A DNA stretch of 64,000 bases. Origin: SAR324 cluster bacterium. Lineage in GTDB: Bacteria; SAR324; XYD2-FULL-50-16; HCM1. The notes under the pieces were generated by a model. That model worked only from the letters and a program-made list of their open reading frames with translations, had not been told where the DNA came from and made no database searches. Positions 52,872 through 62,609 of the stretch are shown piece after piece. The translations under genes and the position numbers were made by a program. The stretch lies in NCBI GenBank assembly GCA_002995645.1, contig PUHO01000002.1, positions 1 through 64,000 on the forward strand. Direction: 5' to 3'. Within the stretch, counting starts at the first letter, position 1. Each line of letters opens with the position of its first letter.

Positions 52872-53573
52872 TTACCTAGAGTCTATGATATCCATATTCG
52901 TTGTTGGTGTAAAGATAAACTTTGATTTACTTACTTTTTTTATAATCTTAAAATGAGAAAAAATAAAGTGTTTATACGTATTATTTGTTTTTAATACAAT
53001 AATTTCTTTGATTGCTTTTTGCGCAAGATTAAAGCGCATTTGTATTTCTTTAATAAGTTGTTTTTTTTGAGAAATACCTTTCGGCTTAAAATAAAGATAT
53101 TGATCTTTTGTATTCGTTTGTAAAAAGATTTTCTTCGGTTTTACAATAGTATAGACAGCGTTAAAATCTAGGTTTTTTTGTAAAGGCAAAAAGCTAGAGT
53201 CTTGGAATACCCTTGCTTTACTGTATAACGTCACGTTTTTTAAAGCCGGATTAACAAGCCAAATCGTTTTTTCTCCAATTACTAAAGTCAAAGACGAAGG
53301 CGTTTTATATTGCCAACGCATGTAGCTAGGTTGCGAAAAAAGGAGCGTGCCAGTATTGGTTTTTGTATTAGATTGAAGAATACTAGTTGTTATTTGCGTA
53401 AAATCAGCGCGAAACGCCGGCATTTGTCGTAATAAACGACGAAGAGGCGTAAAGGCGGTGTTCGCTCGCTGATGGGCAAACGCTACGTTAGTAAGCAGTA
53501 TAAAAAGAGAAATAAAAAAGATAGCCTTTTTATTCCCATTCAATAGTACCCGGCGGTTTTGTTGTAATATCAT
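52872..53573 (-). CDS. LolA-like outer membrane lipoprotein carrier
   Basis: LolA carries lipoproteins across the periplasm. The product has a signal peptide (hydrophobic stretch IFFISLFILLTNVAFA), then AFRADFTQITTSI, TGTLLFSQPSYMRWQYKTPSSL and KTIWLVNPALKNV, matching the LolA N-terminal beta-sheet. The start is uncertain: ATG at 53573 overlaps guaA by 44 bases, while a TTG at 53543 gives a more normal signal peptide. It follows guaA in the minus-strand operon. Supports a diderm envelope. Confidence 0.8.
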   Translation of the reverse strand: MILQQNRRVLLNGNKKAIFFISLFILLTNVAFAHQRANTAFTPLRRLLRQMPAFRADFTQITTSILQSNTKTNTGTLLFSQPSYMRWQYKTPSSLTLVIGEKTIWLVNPALKNVTLYSKARVFQDSSFLPLQKNLDFNAVYTIVKPKKIFLQTNTKDQYLYFKPKGISQKKQLIKEIQMRFNLAQKAIKEIIVLKTNNTYKHFIFSHFKIIKKVSKSKFIFTPTTNMDIIDSR

Positions 53574-55062
53574 ATACAATGCGATTTATATCGGCAACTT
53601 CGTTAATAATACGATTAGAAATAGTTCCAAGCAATTCATATGGCAAGTGCGACCAATTTGCCGTCATGCCGTCAGTTGATTCAACAGAGCGAATAGCTAG
53701 TGCTTTTGCATAAGTACGGGAATCGCCCATCACACCAACAGTGCGTACCGGTAAAAGAACGGCAAAAGCTTGCCACACTTTATGATAGTAGTTTGCTCGT
53801 TTTAATTCTTCAAGTACAATAGCATCAGCTTCTTGTAATGTAGCGATTTTTTGCTTTGTAATATCACCAAGAATACGTACGGCAAGACCAGGTCCGGGAA
53901 AAGGATGACGGTAAACTAGTTCGTCCGGCATGGCTAACGCTTTACCAAGAAGGCGTACTTCGTCTTTAAAAAGCTCTCGTAAAGGCTCTAATAAAGATAA
54001 CTTCATTTTATCCGGTAATCCACCTACGTTATGATGACTTTTAATGACGGCAGACGGTCCTTTTGCCGATATAGATTCAATAACGTCAGGGTATAAAGTC
54101 CCTTGCGCTAAGAAAGTCGCGTTTTCAATTTTTTTAGCTTCTTCGTCAAATACTTCAATAAAAGTATGTCCTATAATTTTTCTTTTTTGTTCCGGGTCTG
54201 TGACGTTAGCTAGTTTAGAAAGGAATTTTTCTTGTGCGTTAACGTGAATAAAATTCAAGTTATAGTGTTTAGAAAACAAGTTAACAACGTTTTGCGCTTC
54301 ATTTTTGCGGAGTAATCCATTGTCAATAAAAATACAAGTAACTTGTTTGCCAATGGCTTTTTCTAGTAAAATAGCTACAACAGACGAATCAACGCCGCCA
54401 CTTAAACCACAAATTACTTTTTTATCTTGTACGATTGCTTTAATTTCTTCGCATTTTTGTTCTATAAAATTATCCATTTTCCAATCTGCCGTTACTTTGC
54501 AAATCGCAAAAAGAAAATTAGATAGTATTTGTTTTCCGTTTTCGCTGTGTGTTACTTCCGGATGAAATTGTATAGCATAAATTGGCTTGCTTATATGTTG
54601 CAATGCGGCGTACGGTATTTTTTCACTACTAGCAACGCTTATAAAATCTTTTGGAAGCGATATAAGCGTATCACCGTGACTCATCCATACGTTAAACGCC
54701 GTATTTTGTGGGATAGATTGCAAAAGCAAGCTGTCTTTTATAACAGTTAGCTTAGTTTTTCCATATTCGCTTGCATGGCTTGGGACAATCTCGCCGCCGG
54801 CTCCTTTTGTAAGTAATTGCAAACCGTAACAGATACCAAGAATAGGAACGGTAATTTCATTTATATCAAAAGATAAAGCCGGTGCGTCTTCACTACGAAC
54901 GGAAGCCGGTCCCCCGGACAGGATTAAACCGTCCATTGGCATTTGTTTAAGCTTATCCAAGCTTATATGGTAAGGGTGAATTTCACAATATACGTTAGCT
55001 TCGCGAATACGCCTTGCAATAAGTTGCGTATATTGAGAACCAAAGTCAAGAATAACAATCAT
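53530..55062 (-). CDS. guaA: GMP synthase (glutamine-hydrolysing)
   Basis: GuaA converts XMP to GMP. The 510-residue product has the glutaminase domain with the nucleophile Cys in LGICYGLQLL and the HPEVTHSENG motif. The ATP pyrophosphatase P-loop is GLSGGVDSSVVA, followed by the dimerisation domain ending in TKPPGTIEWE. Length is typical. It is 15 bases downstream of gmhA. Confidence 0.97.
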   Translation of the reverse strand: MIVILDFGSQYTQLIARRIREANVYCEIHPYHISLDKLKQMPMDGLILSGGPASVRSEDAPALSFDINEITVPILGICYGLQLLTKGAGGEIVPSHASEYGKTKLTVIKDSLLLQSIPQNTAFNVWMSHGDTLISLPKDFISVASSEKIPYAALQHISKPIYAIQFHPEVTHSENGKQILSNFLFAICKVTADWKMDNFIEQKCEEIKAIVQDKKVICGLSGGVDSSVVAILLEKAIGKQVTCIFIDNGLLRKNEAQNVVNLFSKHYNLNFIHVNAQEKFLSKLANVTDPEQKRKIIGHTFIEVFDEEAKKIENATFLAQGTLYPDVIESISAKGPSAVIKSHHNVGGLPDKMKLSLLEPLRELFKDEVRLLGKALAMPDELVYRHPFPGPGLAVRILGDITKQKIATLQEADAIVLEELKRANYYHKVWQAFAVLLPVRTVGVMGDSRTYAKALAIRSVESTDGMTANWSHLPYELLGTISNRIINEVADINRIVYDITTKPPGTIEWE

Positions 55063-55077
55063 AATATGACGTGCTGT

Positions 55078-55665
55078 TTATAGATTAGGAAATAAAATAT
55101 TTTCAACTAACTGAATAGTAATATGAATAATTTGTATGTGTATTTCTTGAATACGATCGCTTGTTTGCGCCGGAACGCAAATAGGTAAATCAACAAGTGC
55201 TTTGAGCTTGCCGCCTGTTTTGCCAAGTAAACCAACAGTATAAACGCCTTGCTCTTTTGCCGTTTTAACCGCTTCTATAATGGACGGTGAATTGCCGGAC
55301 GTGGAAAGTGCAAGTAAAACGTCGCCTTTGTTGCCGTGTGCTTCAACATAACGAGAAAAAACTTGATCATATCCGTAATCGTTAGCTGTGCAAGTAATAT
55401 GAGAACTATCGCTAATAGCAATAGCCGGCAAGGCTTTTCTATTTTTATGAAACCGCCCGGTTAACTCTTCCGCAAAATGCATTGAGTCGCATAAACTGCC
55501 ACCATTGCCACAAGATAAAGCTTTATTCCCTGATTGTAAAGCATGGGCAAGCGCCTTTGCAAAAGTTGCCACTGATTCAATGGCAGCAGGATCAGAAAAA
55601 AAGTCTTTTGCCACTTGGTGCGACAGGTGAAACGCATCTAAAATAATTTTATTTAAGTCAGACAT
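55078..55665 (-). CDS. gmhA: sedoheptulose-7-phosphate isomerase
   Basis: GmhA makes D-glycero-D-manno-heptose-7-phosphate for lipopolysaccharide core or S-layer glycans. The 195-residue SIS-fold protein has CGNGGSLCDSMHFAEELTGRF, ALSTSGNSPSIIEA and the C-terminal EIHIQIIHITIQLVE with zinc-binding His residues. hldE and gmhB are not in the window. Presence suggests a heptose-containing surface glycan. Confidence 0.93.
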   Translation of the reverse strand: MSDLNKIILDAFHLSHQVAKDFFSDPAAIESVATFAKALAHALQSGNKALSCGNGGSLCDSMHFAEELTGRFHKNRKALPAIAISDSSHITCTANDYGYDQVFSRYVEAHGNKGDVLLALSTSGNSPSIIEAVKTAKEQGVYTVGLLGKTGGKLKALVDLPICVPAQTSDRIQEIHIQIIHITIQLVENILFPNL

Positions 55666-55719
55666 AACATAATAAGAAAGAGTTATAAACTAAGTGCGAC
55701 GTAATTTTAATTTTATACG

Positions 55720-56055
55720 TTAAGATTTTTTTGCTATTTGCGGTTTTAATTTAGAAGGTAACCGTAAAGGAATAAATAAACCGATGCCTCCGAGAATAAG
55801 AAACCCTGATGCAATAATATAGAAAAATCGATTTAATCCAAGTTGCCAAGAAGTGATTAAAATAAAAGCAATAAAAAACAAGCTAATAGCTTTCTTCCAT
55901 TGTTTCTTTAGTAACAAAGCAAGAACAGCAATAATGAATAAAGGCGTTGCAAACCACACAAACATATTAGTTAAAAGCCAAGTTAAAACGGCAACAAGAA
56001 TGCAAGCAATAGCAAGAAGTCGTTGTATAATAGAAGGTTTACGGAAAGATTTCAT
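55720..56055 (-). CDS. small integral membrane protein
   Basis: This 111-residue protein is read from the ATG at 56055. The longer frame begins at a TTG inside trpS and is unlikely. It has four TM helices (about 10-27, 31-48, 52-68 and 78-96) and basic ends. No family was recognised. It sits 16 bases downstream of trpS and before gmhA, probably cotranscribed. Confidence 0.7.
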   Translation of the reverse strand: MKSFRKPSIIQRLLAIACILVAVLTWLLTNMFVWFATPLFIIAVLALLLKKQWKKAISLFFIAFILITSWQLGLNRFFYIIASGFLILGGIGLFIPLRLPSKLKPQIAKKS

Positions 56056-56071
56056 AATGTTTCTTTTATAA

Positions 56072-57085
56072 TTAAATAATGCCAATGGCGTTGCGTATTT
56101 GTTGTAATAATGGTTTTGTTAGTTCGCGCATTTTCTCTTTGCCTTGCGTTAAAATAGAGTCTATTTTTTGCGTGTCTTGCATATAGCTTTCATAAACAGC
56201 TTTACTATTTGCCGTATAGGCTTCAATTAATTCAAATAGTTCTTGTTTTAAACTGCCATAGGCTAGCCCGCCGGTTTTATATTGATTCTCTATTTCACTC
56301 ACCCGTGTTGGTGTGGCAAAATATTTAAAAATAGCAAATAAATTACAAGTCGTTGGATCTTTTACTTCGTCAATGCCTTTTGAATCTGTTTGGATTTGCA
56401 TAATACGTTTACGAAGTGCCTTGCTAGACGTGTAAAGCGGGATTTCATTACGGTAGCTTTTACTCATTTTTCGCCCGTCAATTCCAGGAATGGTTTGTAT
56501 TGATTCTTGGATAATAGGCTCGGGAAGAACAAAAGTATCTCCGTAGGTTTGATTAAATACGTTTGCAATATCACGTGCAATTTCAAGATGTTGCTTTTGA
56601 TCTTGTCCAACAGGAACAAACGTTGCGTTTGTAATTAAAATATCGGCAGCCATTAAAATAGGATATAAATAATGACCGCAATTAACGTTGTAATCGGCGT
56701 CTTTTTTGTTGTTTATATTATAATCTACTGCCGCTTTATATGAATGAGCGCGGTTTAACACGCCTTTAGCAGTAAGACAAGAAAGAATCCAAGCTAATTC
56801 AAAAATTTCAGGGATATCCGATTGTTTATAGAAAATAGTTGTTTCGTCTAAAGCCCCGTTTGCAAGCCATGTTGCGGCAATGTGATAGGTTTGCTCTTGT
56901 AAGAATTTCGTATCAAAAACAGTAGTTAACGCGTGGTAATCTGCAATAAATAAATACGAAGGATATTGCTTGCTAAGCGTAATCGCCGGTTCAATAGCGC
57001 CGAGTAAATTGCCTAAGTGTGCATTTCCCGTTGGTTTAATGCCGGTTAAAACGGTTTGTTGTATAGAAGAATTCGTTTGTGGCAT
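56072..57085 (-). CDS. trpS: tryptophanyl-tRNA synthetase
   Basis: TrpS charges tRNA-Trp. This 337-residue class I synthetase has the HIGH-type motif PTGNAHLGN near residue 17 and the KMSKS loop GRKMSKSYRN. The D-x-x-Q tryptophan pocket region (VGQDQKQHLEIARDIA) is also clear. Length is normal. It heads the minus-strand block down to 50047. Confidence 0.96.
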   Translation of the reverse strand: MPQTNSSIQQTVLTGIKPTGNAHLGNLLGAIEPAITLSKQYPSYLFIADYHALTTVFDTKFLQEQTYHIAATWLANGALDETTIFYKQSDIPEIFELAWILSCLTAKGVLNRAHSYKAAVDYNINNKKDADYNVNCGHYLYPILMAADILITNATFVPVGQDQKQHLEIARDIANVFNQTYGDTFVLPEPIIQESIQTIPGIDGRKMSKSYRNEIPLYTSSKALRKRIMQIQTDSKGIDEVKDPTTCNLFAIFKYFATPTRVSEIENQYKTGGLAYGSLKQELFELIEAYTANSKAVYESYMQDTQKIDSILTQGKEKMRELTKPLLQQIRNAIGII

Positions 57086-57116
57086 AACGTTAGAAAAGAA
57101 TAAAAATCTTTGTGTC

Positions 57117-57145
57117 TTGACAATGTAAATAATAATTTTTAATAC
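57117..57145 (+). promoter_or_regulatory. candidate promoter for the 57.2-63.2 kb plus-strand unit
   Basis: A perfect TTGACA (57117-57122) lies 17 bases before a weak -10, TAATAC (57140-57145). Transcription would start near 57152, ahead of the phosphohexomutase ATG. That gene also has a GAGGA ribosome-binding sequence. The -10 match is poor. Confidence 0.4.
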
Positions 57146-57189
57146 TAAATTTTAAAATAGTTTTTGTCAATATTGAGGAAGTAAAATAT

Positions 57190-59238
57190 ATGTCATTCCA
57201 AGAACAAGAAATTAAAGCAATACAAGGTACCGATGGTATTCGTGGGAAAATAAGTTATACTAACCCTTCCCCTATAGCGCCACTTCTTTTTTTTCAAGAG
57301 AAACGTTTACTTACGCCGTACTTTTTTCAAGAGTACGTTTATGTCTTTGGTCGTTTATTACAAAAACAAGGACTAGCTAAACAAGGGGATACTGTTGTTA
57401 TTGGGGAAGATCCACGTGATAAGAAAGGCGTTTTTATACAAGCCGCTATTAACGGGCTAGCCGCTAGTGGCTTACAGGTTATTACTGTTGGTATTTTGCC
57501 GACTCCCGCAGTGGTGCACTATATGTTGGCAATAAAAGCAAAAGCAGCGGTTATGCTCACAGCTTCGCATAATCCGGCTGATCAACATGGTATTAAACTT
57601 TTTTTTGGTAGTAGCGCTCTTAAATTTTTTCCATACGACGATATTCTATTAACGGAAGAACTACAAAAATTTAGCGGTTCTAGTGATTCCCAAACTATGC
57701 TTTTACAAACGTATACAGCAAAAAAGGAACATGAAAAGGCAAGACGCTTGTTTATTGCGACTTTCCAAGACGAACGAAACACAAACAAAGTCAAAGATAC
57801 AAGCAACGCTATTGTTGTGATTGACGCGGCGAACGGCGCGGCAAGCTCACTTGTTGCCGATTTATTTTGTAAAGAACAATTTGCTGCCGTTTACTATGAA
57901 AACGTACAGGGGAATATAAACGAAAACAGCGGAGTTGCCGCTTTAGAAGGGCATAAATCATTAACGAAACAACAAGCCCTTAGCTCGCAAGGTTTATTTT
58001 CTGCCTTTCCTTTATGGCGTCGTTTAGCTCAACTAGCTGATGATCCCCGTGTAAAACAAGATTTGCAACCTTTAATAGCTTTTGTGTTTGATGGTGATGC
58101 TGATCGTTGCTACCGCATTGATTATATTCATGGAAAGCAAACTTTTTATATTACAAACGGTGATTTGTTAGCTTGCCAAATTAGTCGTTATAAAATGGCA
58201 AAAGCTAATTTAAAGCAAGCAAAAGAAACGGTATGCGTTTGTACTATTGAAAGTGATATTAACTTATCTTTATTATGGCAGAAACAAGGTTTTCAAGTAA
58301 AAATTACTAGTGTAGGCGATAAATGGATTTTACAAAACGCCTTCCTTTCTCAAGTGAAGCAAGTAGAAGAATATATTACAAATGAAGAAGGCAAACATAT
58401 ATATACGCAACTGATTCAATCTTTGCAAGAAGAAGCTATTTCGGCAATTAAAGTTACGCGACTATGGCAAGATATGCAAACCTATTTAGAATCATATATA
58501 GCTAAACCCGGTCATTTTCTTGTTGGTGCTGAAGAATCAGGACATATTATTGTTCCTTCTTATGTTAAAACTATAGACCAAAAAGAAATAATAGGCTATG
58601 TTGGTAATGGAATACAAACGGCATTGCTTTCTTTATATTCTGCTTGGAACCAAAAAGAAGCTGCTTTTACTAGTTGGCACGTTAATTTACCGGTTTATTA
58701 TGTAGATAAAAGCTTCCTTACTCGCTTCGGTATAGTATATAATACGCTAGCTGAGTTAGTTACTGATTCTTTGAAACAAGCGTTTATTGTGGATTCTTCT
58801 GTTTCTGTTAAACAAGTAATTTTTCCGCAAGAACCAAATATGCTGTTTTTTGAAGTATATAAAGAACAAAACCGAGTCGCTTATTTGTTTATACGTAATT
58901 CAGGAACAGAAGACAAAGCTTCTTGTGTCATAGCTTGTTTAAAAGCATTCCAAGACGTAGCAAAACAACTTGCTAAACAAATACATATAAATATGTTTTT
59001 GTCTTTGAAACTAGAAAGCACGCAAGAAGTAGAGGTGCAAAAAAATATTATATTAGATTGCCTACGTAATCAAGGCGCGAACTTGGCTGATTTCACAACG
59101 CCACTAGAACGCCGAGTCGTGTATGAAACGGAGCACAAAGAAAAATTAATTTGCAAAACAAAGCAAGGTTACGTTTTAAGTGAAATAGGAACTTTGCTGC
59201 AAGAAAGAAAAAGTTTTTTATTTAGTAAACTAGATTAA
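57190..59238 (+). CDS. large alpha-D-phosphohexomutase (GlmM/PMM-like)
   Basis: This 682-residue phosphohexomutase starts with IQGTDGIRGK, close to the GlmM-type N-terminus. It has the phosphoserine loop TASHNPADQHGIKLFF (about 124-139), the metal loop DGDADRC (about 301-307), the sugar loop GAEESGH and the C-terminal phosphate loop RNSGTEDK. Usual GlmM and PMM proteins have 440-460 residues and PgcA about 580. This one has extra segments between domains and about 80 residues after the last loop. The substrate (glucosamine, mannose or glucose phosphate) is not determinable. It is followed after 27 bases by a lipoprotein gene. Confidence 0.85.
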   Translation: MSFQEQEIKAIQGTDGIRGKISYTNPSPIAPLLFFQEKRLLTPYFFQEYVYVFGRLLQKQGLAKQGDTVVIGEDPRDKKGVFIQAAINGLAASGLQVITVGILPTPAVVHYMLAIKAKAAVMLTASHNPADQHGIKLFFGSSALKFFPYDDILLTEELQKFSGSSDSQTMLLQTYTAKKEHEKARRLFIATFQDERNTNKVKDTSNAIVVIDAANGAASSLVADLFCKEQFAAVYYENVQGNINENSGVAALEGHKSLTKQQALSSQGLFSAFPLWRRLAQLADDPRVKQDLQPLIAFVFDGDADRCYRIDYIHGKQTFYITNGDLLACQISRYKMAKANLKQAKETVCVCTIESDINLSLLWQKQGFQVKITSVGDKWILQNAFLSQVKQVEEYITNEEGKHIYTQLIQSLQEEAISAIKVTRLWQDMQTYLESYIAKPGHFLVGAEESGHIIVPSYVKTIDQKEIIGYVGNGIQTALLSLYSAWNQKEAAFTSWHVNLPVYYVDKSFLTRFGIVYNTLAELVTDSLKQAFIVDSSVSVKQVIFPQEPNMLFFEVYKEQNRVAYLFIRNSGTEDKASCVIACLKAFQDVAKQLAKQIHINMFLSLKLESTQEVEVQKNIILDCLRNQGANLADFTTPLERRVVYETEHKEKLICKTKQGYVLSEIGTLLQERKSFLFSKLD

Positions 59239-59265
59239 ACTCAAATTTATAGACAAAGGAGCGGT

Positions 59266-59979
59266 ATGTTTTTAAAAAGAGGAATAAGTATATTAGGCAT
59301 TAGTTTTTTACTATGTAGTTGTAGTACAACAGTTACATTAGCGCAAGGAACAGCCAAAAAAGCGCAAAATAACGCGATAGAAACAACAAAAACGGTAAAG
59401 CGAGTGCACCCTTCTATTGTGAGCGATAGAAAAATTAACTTATATGAAGGTTCGCTTAAAATCCTTAAGCAAGGCAAGGAAATTGTAAGAGTATATTTTC
59501 AAGGTATTGATCGCCAAAAACAGGTTGCTCATATTGTAATACAAGATATTCTTTTTGAAATAAAAGATCCTAAGACTCCACTTGATTTTAAATGGAAAGA
59601 CGCCTCTTTTTCTTTACGTTGGCTTTTGCCGGATTCGCAAGAGAATACAGATCGCATTCAAATGACGTCAGACAAGCCTTTTGTAGATATTAAGTATAAT
59701 ACAACAACTATCCGTAAAGATTTATTTGTCAAAGCGCACGTGCAAAATAACGTGGTATCTAGTTTAAAAGTAACAGACCTTAAAAAAGATTCGCAAGGAC
59801 GTGTACAAACTTTTTCATTGAAAATGACGCCGGACGTAACGAAACAAAACGTGACAGTTGAAGATCATAATATTGCCGTTCCTAAAGTAAAAGAACAGTA
59901 TGAACGAGCGATTAACGGCAAAGTTATTTATTTATTTGCGCAAGATCTAAAAGGACAAGTTCACCTTTATTATAGATAG
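59266..59979 (+). CDS. putative lipoprotein
   Basis: This 237-residue protein has a lipoprotein-type signal: MFLKRG, a hydrophobic core, and LLCSC with the likely lipidated Cys19. The mature part is beta-strand rich with many Lys, Asp and Thr residues and no recognised motif. It has the best Shine-Dalgarno sequence in the region (AAAGGAG). It lies between the phosphohexomutase and bioF, on the same strand as both. Function unknown. Confidence 0.75.
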   Translation: MFLKRGISILGISFLLCSCSTTVTLAQGTAKKAQNNAIETTKTVKRVHPSIVSDRKINLYEGSLKILKQGKEIVRVYFQGIDRQKQVAHIVIQDILFEIKDPKTPLDFKWKDASFSLRWLLPDSQENTDRIQMTSDKPFVDIKYNTTTIRKDLFVKAHVQNNVVSSLKVTDLKKDSQGRVQTFSLKMTPDVTKQNVTVEDHNIAVPKVKEQYERAINGKVIYLFAQDLKGQVHLYYR

Positions 59980-60004
59980 CCTTTGCACTACCAAGTTAGT
60001 ACGT

Positions 60005-61165
60005 ATGCAAGATAAAGAACTTTTTATGCGTGACTTTTACGAGGAACGTATACAAACGAATTTAGATAGGAAAGTATACGATATACAAGCTACGCAAGAT
60101 AGCTCTATTGTATATCAAGGAAAGGAGTTTATTAACTTAAGCTCTAACGACTATCTTGGTTTAGCACGTAACCCGCTTTTACATGAAAGAGGGACGGCGT
60201 TCCAACAAGCGTATGGAAACGGTGCCGCTGCTTCGCGTTTAGTAACTGGTTCTTTTAGTGGTATTTCGCAAGTTGAAAAAAAACTAGCTAACTTAAAACA
60301 AAAACCGCGGGCTTTGCTTTTAGCTTCGGGATACCAAGCGAACGTTAGCTTACTTGCCGCTTTGTCTAGTCGTAAAAGTTTATTCTTGTTAGATCGCTTA
60401 GCCCACCATTCTTTATTACAAGGCGTGCTTGCCGGTGAAGGTAAGTTAATGCGGTTTCGTCATAATGATACGAAGCACCTTGCGTCTTTACTAGAAAAGC
60501 ATGCAAGTTTATATGAACGTGTGTTTATTGTAACAGAAAGCGTTTTTAGTATGGACGGCGATATCGCGCCACTAGATGCGATTATAGAGCTGAAAGAACA
60601 ATATAACGCCTATTTATACCTTGATGAAGCACATGCGACAGGTGTGTTAGGCAAGCAAGGAATGGGGCTTGGCGTTGGGAAAAAGGTTGAATATATAATG
60701 GGTACCTGTTCTAAAGCATTAGGAAGTTTTGGCGCCTACGTTGCTTGTAGTGAAGTGGCGTATCACTATTTTTTACAGACTTGCGGCGGCGTAATCTATT
60801 CTACTGCTTTACCGCCTTATGTTGTTGGCTGTATTGATCAAGCTTTAGATTTAATCCCGTCTATGAATCAAGAAAGAGCGCAATTACAAGCTAATGCGGG
60901 ATACGTTGCTACTAATTTACGTGACATAGGCTATACGATTCCTTTGCAAGAAACGCAAATTATTCCCGTTCTTATTGGTGATACAAAAGAAGCTTGCGCT
61001 TTTTCCGCTTGGTTAAAAGAGCAAGGCTTTTGGGTGGTTGCCATTAGACCGCCAACAGTGCCTTTACATACTGCAAGGCTTCGTATTGCTATATCTTGCT
61101 TTCATTCGCAAAAACAACTAGATAGCTTTATTGCTTTGTGTAAAATATGGAAAAACAAAAATTGA
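60005..61165 (+). CDS. bioF: 8-amino-7-oxononanoate synthase
   Basis: BioF condenses pimeloyl-ACP/CoA with alanine in a PLP-dependent reaction. The 386-residue product has NLSSNDYLGLA, GNGAAASRLVTGS, LASGYQANVSLLAAL, DEAHATGVLG and the PLP Lys in GTCSKALGSFGA. Length is normal. It is the first of four biotin genes, and its end overlaps bioH by 19 bases. Confidence 0.95.
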   Translation: MQDKELFMRDFYEERIQTNLDRKVYDIQATQDSSIVYQGKEFINLSSNDYLGLARNPLLHERGTAFQQAYGNGAAASRLVTGSFSGISQVEKKLANLKQKPRALLLASGYQANVSLLAALSSRKSLFLLDRLAHHSLLQGVLAGEGKLMRFRHNDTKHLASLLEKHASLYERVFIVTESVFSMDGDIAPLDAIIELKEQYNAYLYLDEAHATGVLGKQGMGLGVGKKVEYIMGTCSKALGSFGAYVACSEVAYHYFLQTCGGVIYSTALPPYVVGCIDQALDLIPSMNQERAQLQANAGYVATNLRDIGYTIPLQETQIIPVLIGDTKEACAFSAWLKEQGFWVVAIRPPTVPLHTARLRIAISCFHSQKQLDSFIALCKIWKNKN

Positions 61166-61821
61166 ATCTAGTCGCTATTCACGGCTGGGCTGGCGGTGCT
61201 TGGATTTGGGAGGATTTGCAAGCTAAGCTTCCTTTATCTAGTCAATTAATTGCCATAGAAAGAGAAGGTTGTTTTCCTTCGTCTTTGCCACCTGTGGACA
61301 AGGTGGACGGTATAATTACCCATTCGTTTGGTTTACATTGCATTCCTTTGCCAATTTTAGAAAAAGCAAAGTTTCTTATTATCTTAAGTGGCTTTGCTAG
61401 TTTTATTCCTGTTACTGATTTGTTAATAGCGAAAAAACAAAAGCAAGCGCTTACTTTGTTGTTACGTAAGTATAATAAAGATCCTTATCAATGTGTTGCT
61501 GATTTTTATTCGCATATGTTACCGCACAATACAAAGCTTCCTTTTGCTAGTGTGTATAATCCGGATAAAGTAAAAACAGAGCTGGCAAGTTTAGGTAACG
61601 TTTCTTTGAATAAAGCTATATTTCCGCCTATTTTAGATATACATATTTTACATGGTGTTAACGATGACATTCTTCCTTTAGTTTGTTTTGACGAGTTAAC
61701 TAGCTTGTTTCCAACTGCAAAAAGCTACCTGCTAAACGAAACGGGACACGGTAGCTTTACCTCACAAGAAGGCATAAGCATTTGCCAAGATATAATGAAC
61801 GCATACGTAACGTCCCTATGA
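61147..61821 (+). CDS. bioH: pimeloyl-ACP methyl ester carboxylesterase, BioH type
   Basis: BioH removes the methyl group from pimeloyl-ACP methyl ester. The 224-residue alpha/beta hydrolase has the oxyanion HGWAGGAWIW at the N-terminus, the nucleophile in THSFGLH, Asp in LHGVNDDILP and His in ETGHGSF. It is shorter than E. coli BioH (256 aa). Assignment rests on its position between bioF and bioC, since sequence alone does not separate BioH from other hydrolases. Confidence 0.85.
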   Translation: MEKQKLNLVAIHGWAGGAWIWEDLQAKLPLSSQLIAIEREGCFPSSLPPVDKVDGIITHSFGLHCIPLPILEKAKFLIILSGFASFIPVTDLLIAKKQKQALTLLLRKYNKDPYQCVADFYSHMLPHNTKLPFASVYNPDKVKTELASLGNVSLNKAIFPPILDIHILHGVNDDILPLVCFDELTSLFPTAKSYLLNETGHGSFTSQEGISICQDIMNAYVTSL

Positions 61822-62597
61822 AAAATCAAGTTATTGCAAGCCACTTTTCTGCTGCTGCATCTGTATATGAACAAATAGTCCAAGTCCAAGCTATAGCCGC
61901 TAAAAAGGCGGTTGCTTTGTTTCGCGACTTGTCTTACGATTTGCCTGAAGGCGTTATTGTTGATCTTGGTGCCGGTACCGGATTACTTACGAAAGAGTTA
62001 GCACAGACTTTTGCCAACAAGCCGGTTATTGCTACTGATATAGCTGCAAATATGTTGGAAGAAATGAAAAGGCAAACTTGGTTTCAAGCAAGTAAGCTTA
62101 TATCTACGCAAACTATGGATATGAGCGAGCCGACTATAACGAAGCAAGTTAGTATGTTTGCTTCTTCTTTTTCTATACAATGGGTACTTGATCCCATTGC
62201 TGTTTTGCAAAACTATTGGGATAAGCTAGAAGCCGGCGGCGTTATGGTTATATCTTTTCCGGATACGAGTTCGTATTGTGAATGGCATGCTGTTTGTCGT
62301 GATTTGAACTTACCTTTTCAAGGTAACCGCTTACCTGATATAGAAGCGATAGTCGCTTATTTTGCGAAGGCAAAAGCAAAGGTTATATGGAAAAAATATA
62401 GTTATATAGAAACTTATGACGATATATACGTATTTTTCAAGAATTTGAAGCAAATCGGCGCTAATTACGCCTATAACAGACCGGCATATAGTGCAAGTAC
62501 AATGCGGCAAATTATACGTACATGGAATCGCGAGTATGCAAGTAAGGTAACCTATCAAATAGGGTGGCTTTGTTTAATTAAACCAAGTATAACATAA
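61818..62597 (+). CDS. bioC: malonyl-ACP O-methyltransferase BioC
   Basis: BioC methylates malonyl-ACP so that fatty acid synthesis can make pimeloyl-ACP. From the ATG at 61818 (ATGA overlap with bioH) it has 259 residues, beginning MKNQVIASHFSAAASVYEQ. The SAM loop VDLGAGTGLLTKEL and the acidic ATDIAANMLEEMK follow. A longer frame upstream begins at TTG inside bioH and is unlikely. bioD follows after 12 bases. Confidence 0.92.
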   Translation: MKNQVIASHFSAAASVYEQIVQVQAIAAKKAVALFRDLSYDLPEGVIVDLGAGTGLLTKELAQTFANKPVIATDIAANMLEEMKRQTWFQASKLISTQTMDMSEPTITKQVSMFASSFSIQWVLDPIAVLQNYWDKLEAGGVMVISFPDTSSYCEWHAVCRDLNLPFQGNRLPDIEAIVAYFAKAKAKVIWKKYSYIETYDDIYVFFKNLKQIGANYAYNRPAYSASTMRQIIRTWNREYASKVTYQIGWLCLIKPSIT

Positions 62598-62609
62598 AGC
62601 TAGGAATAT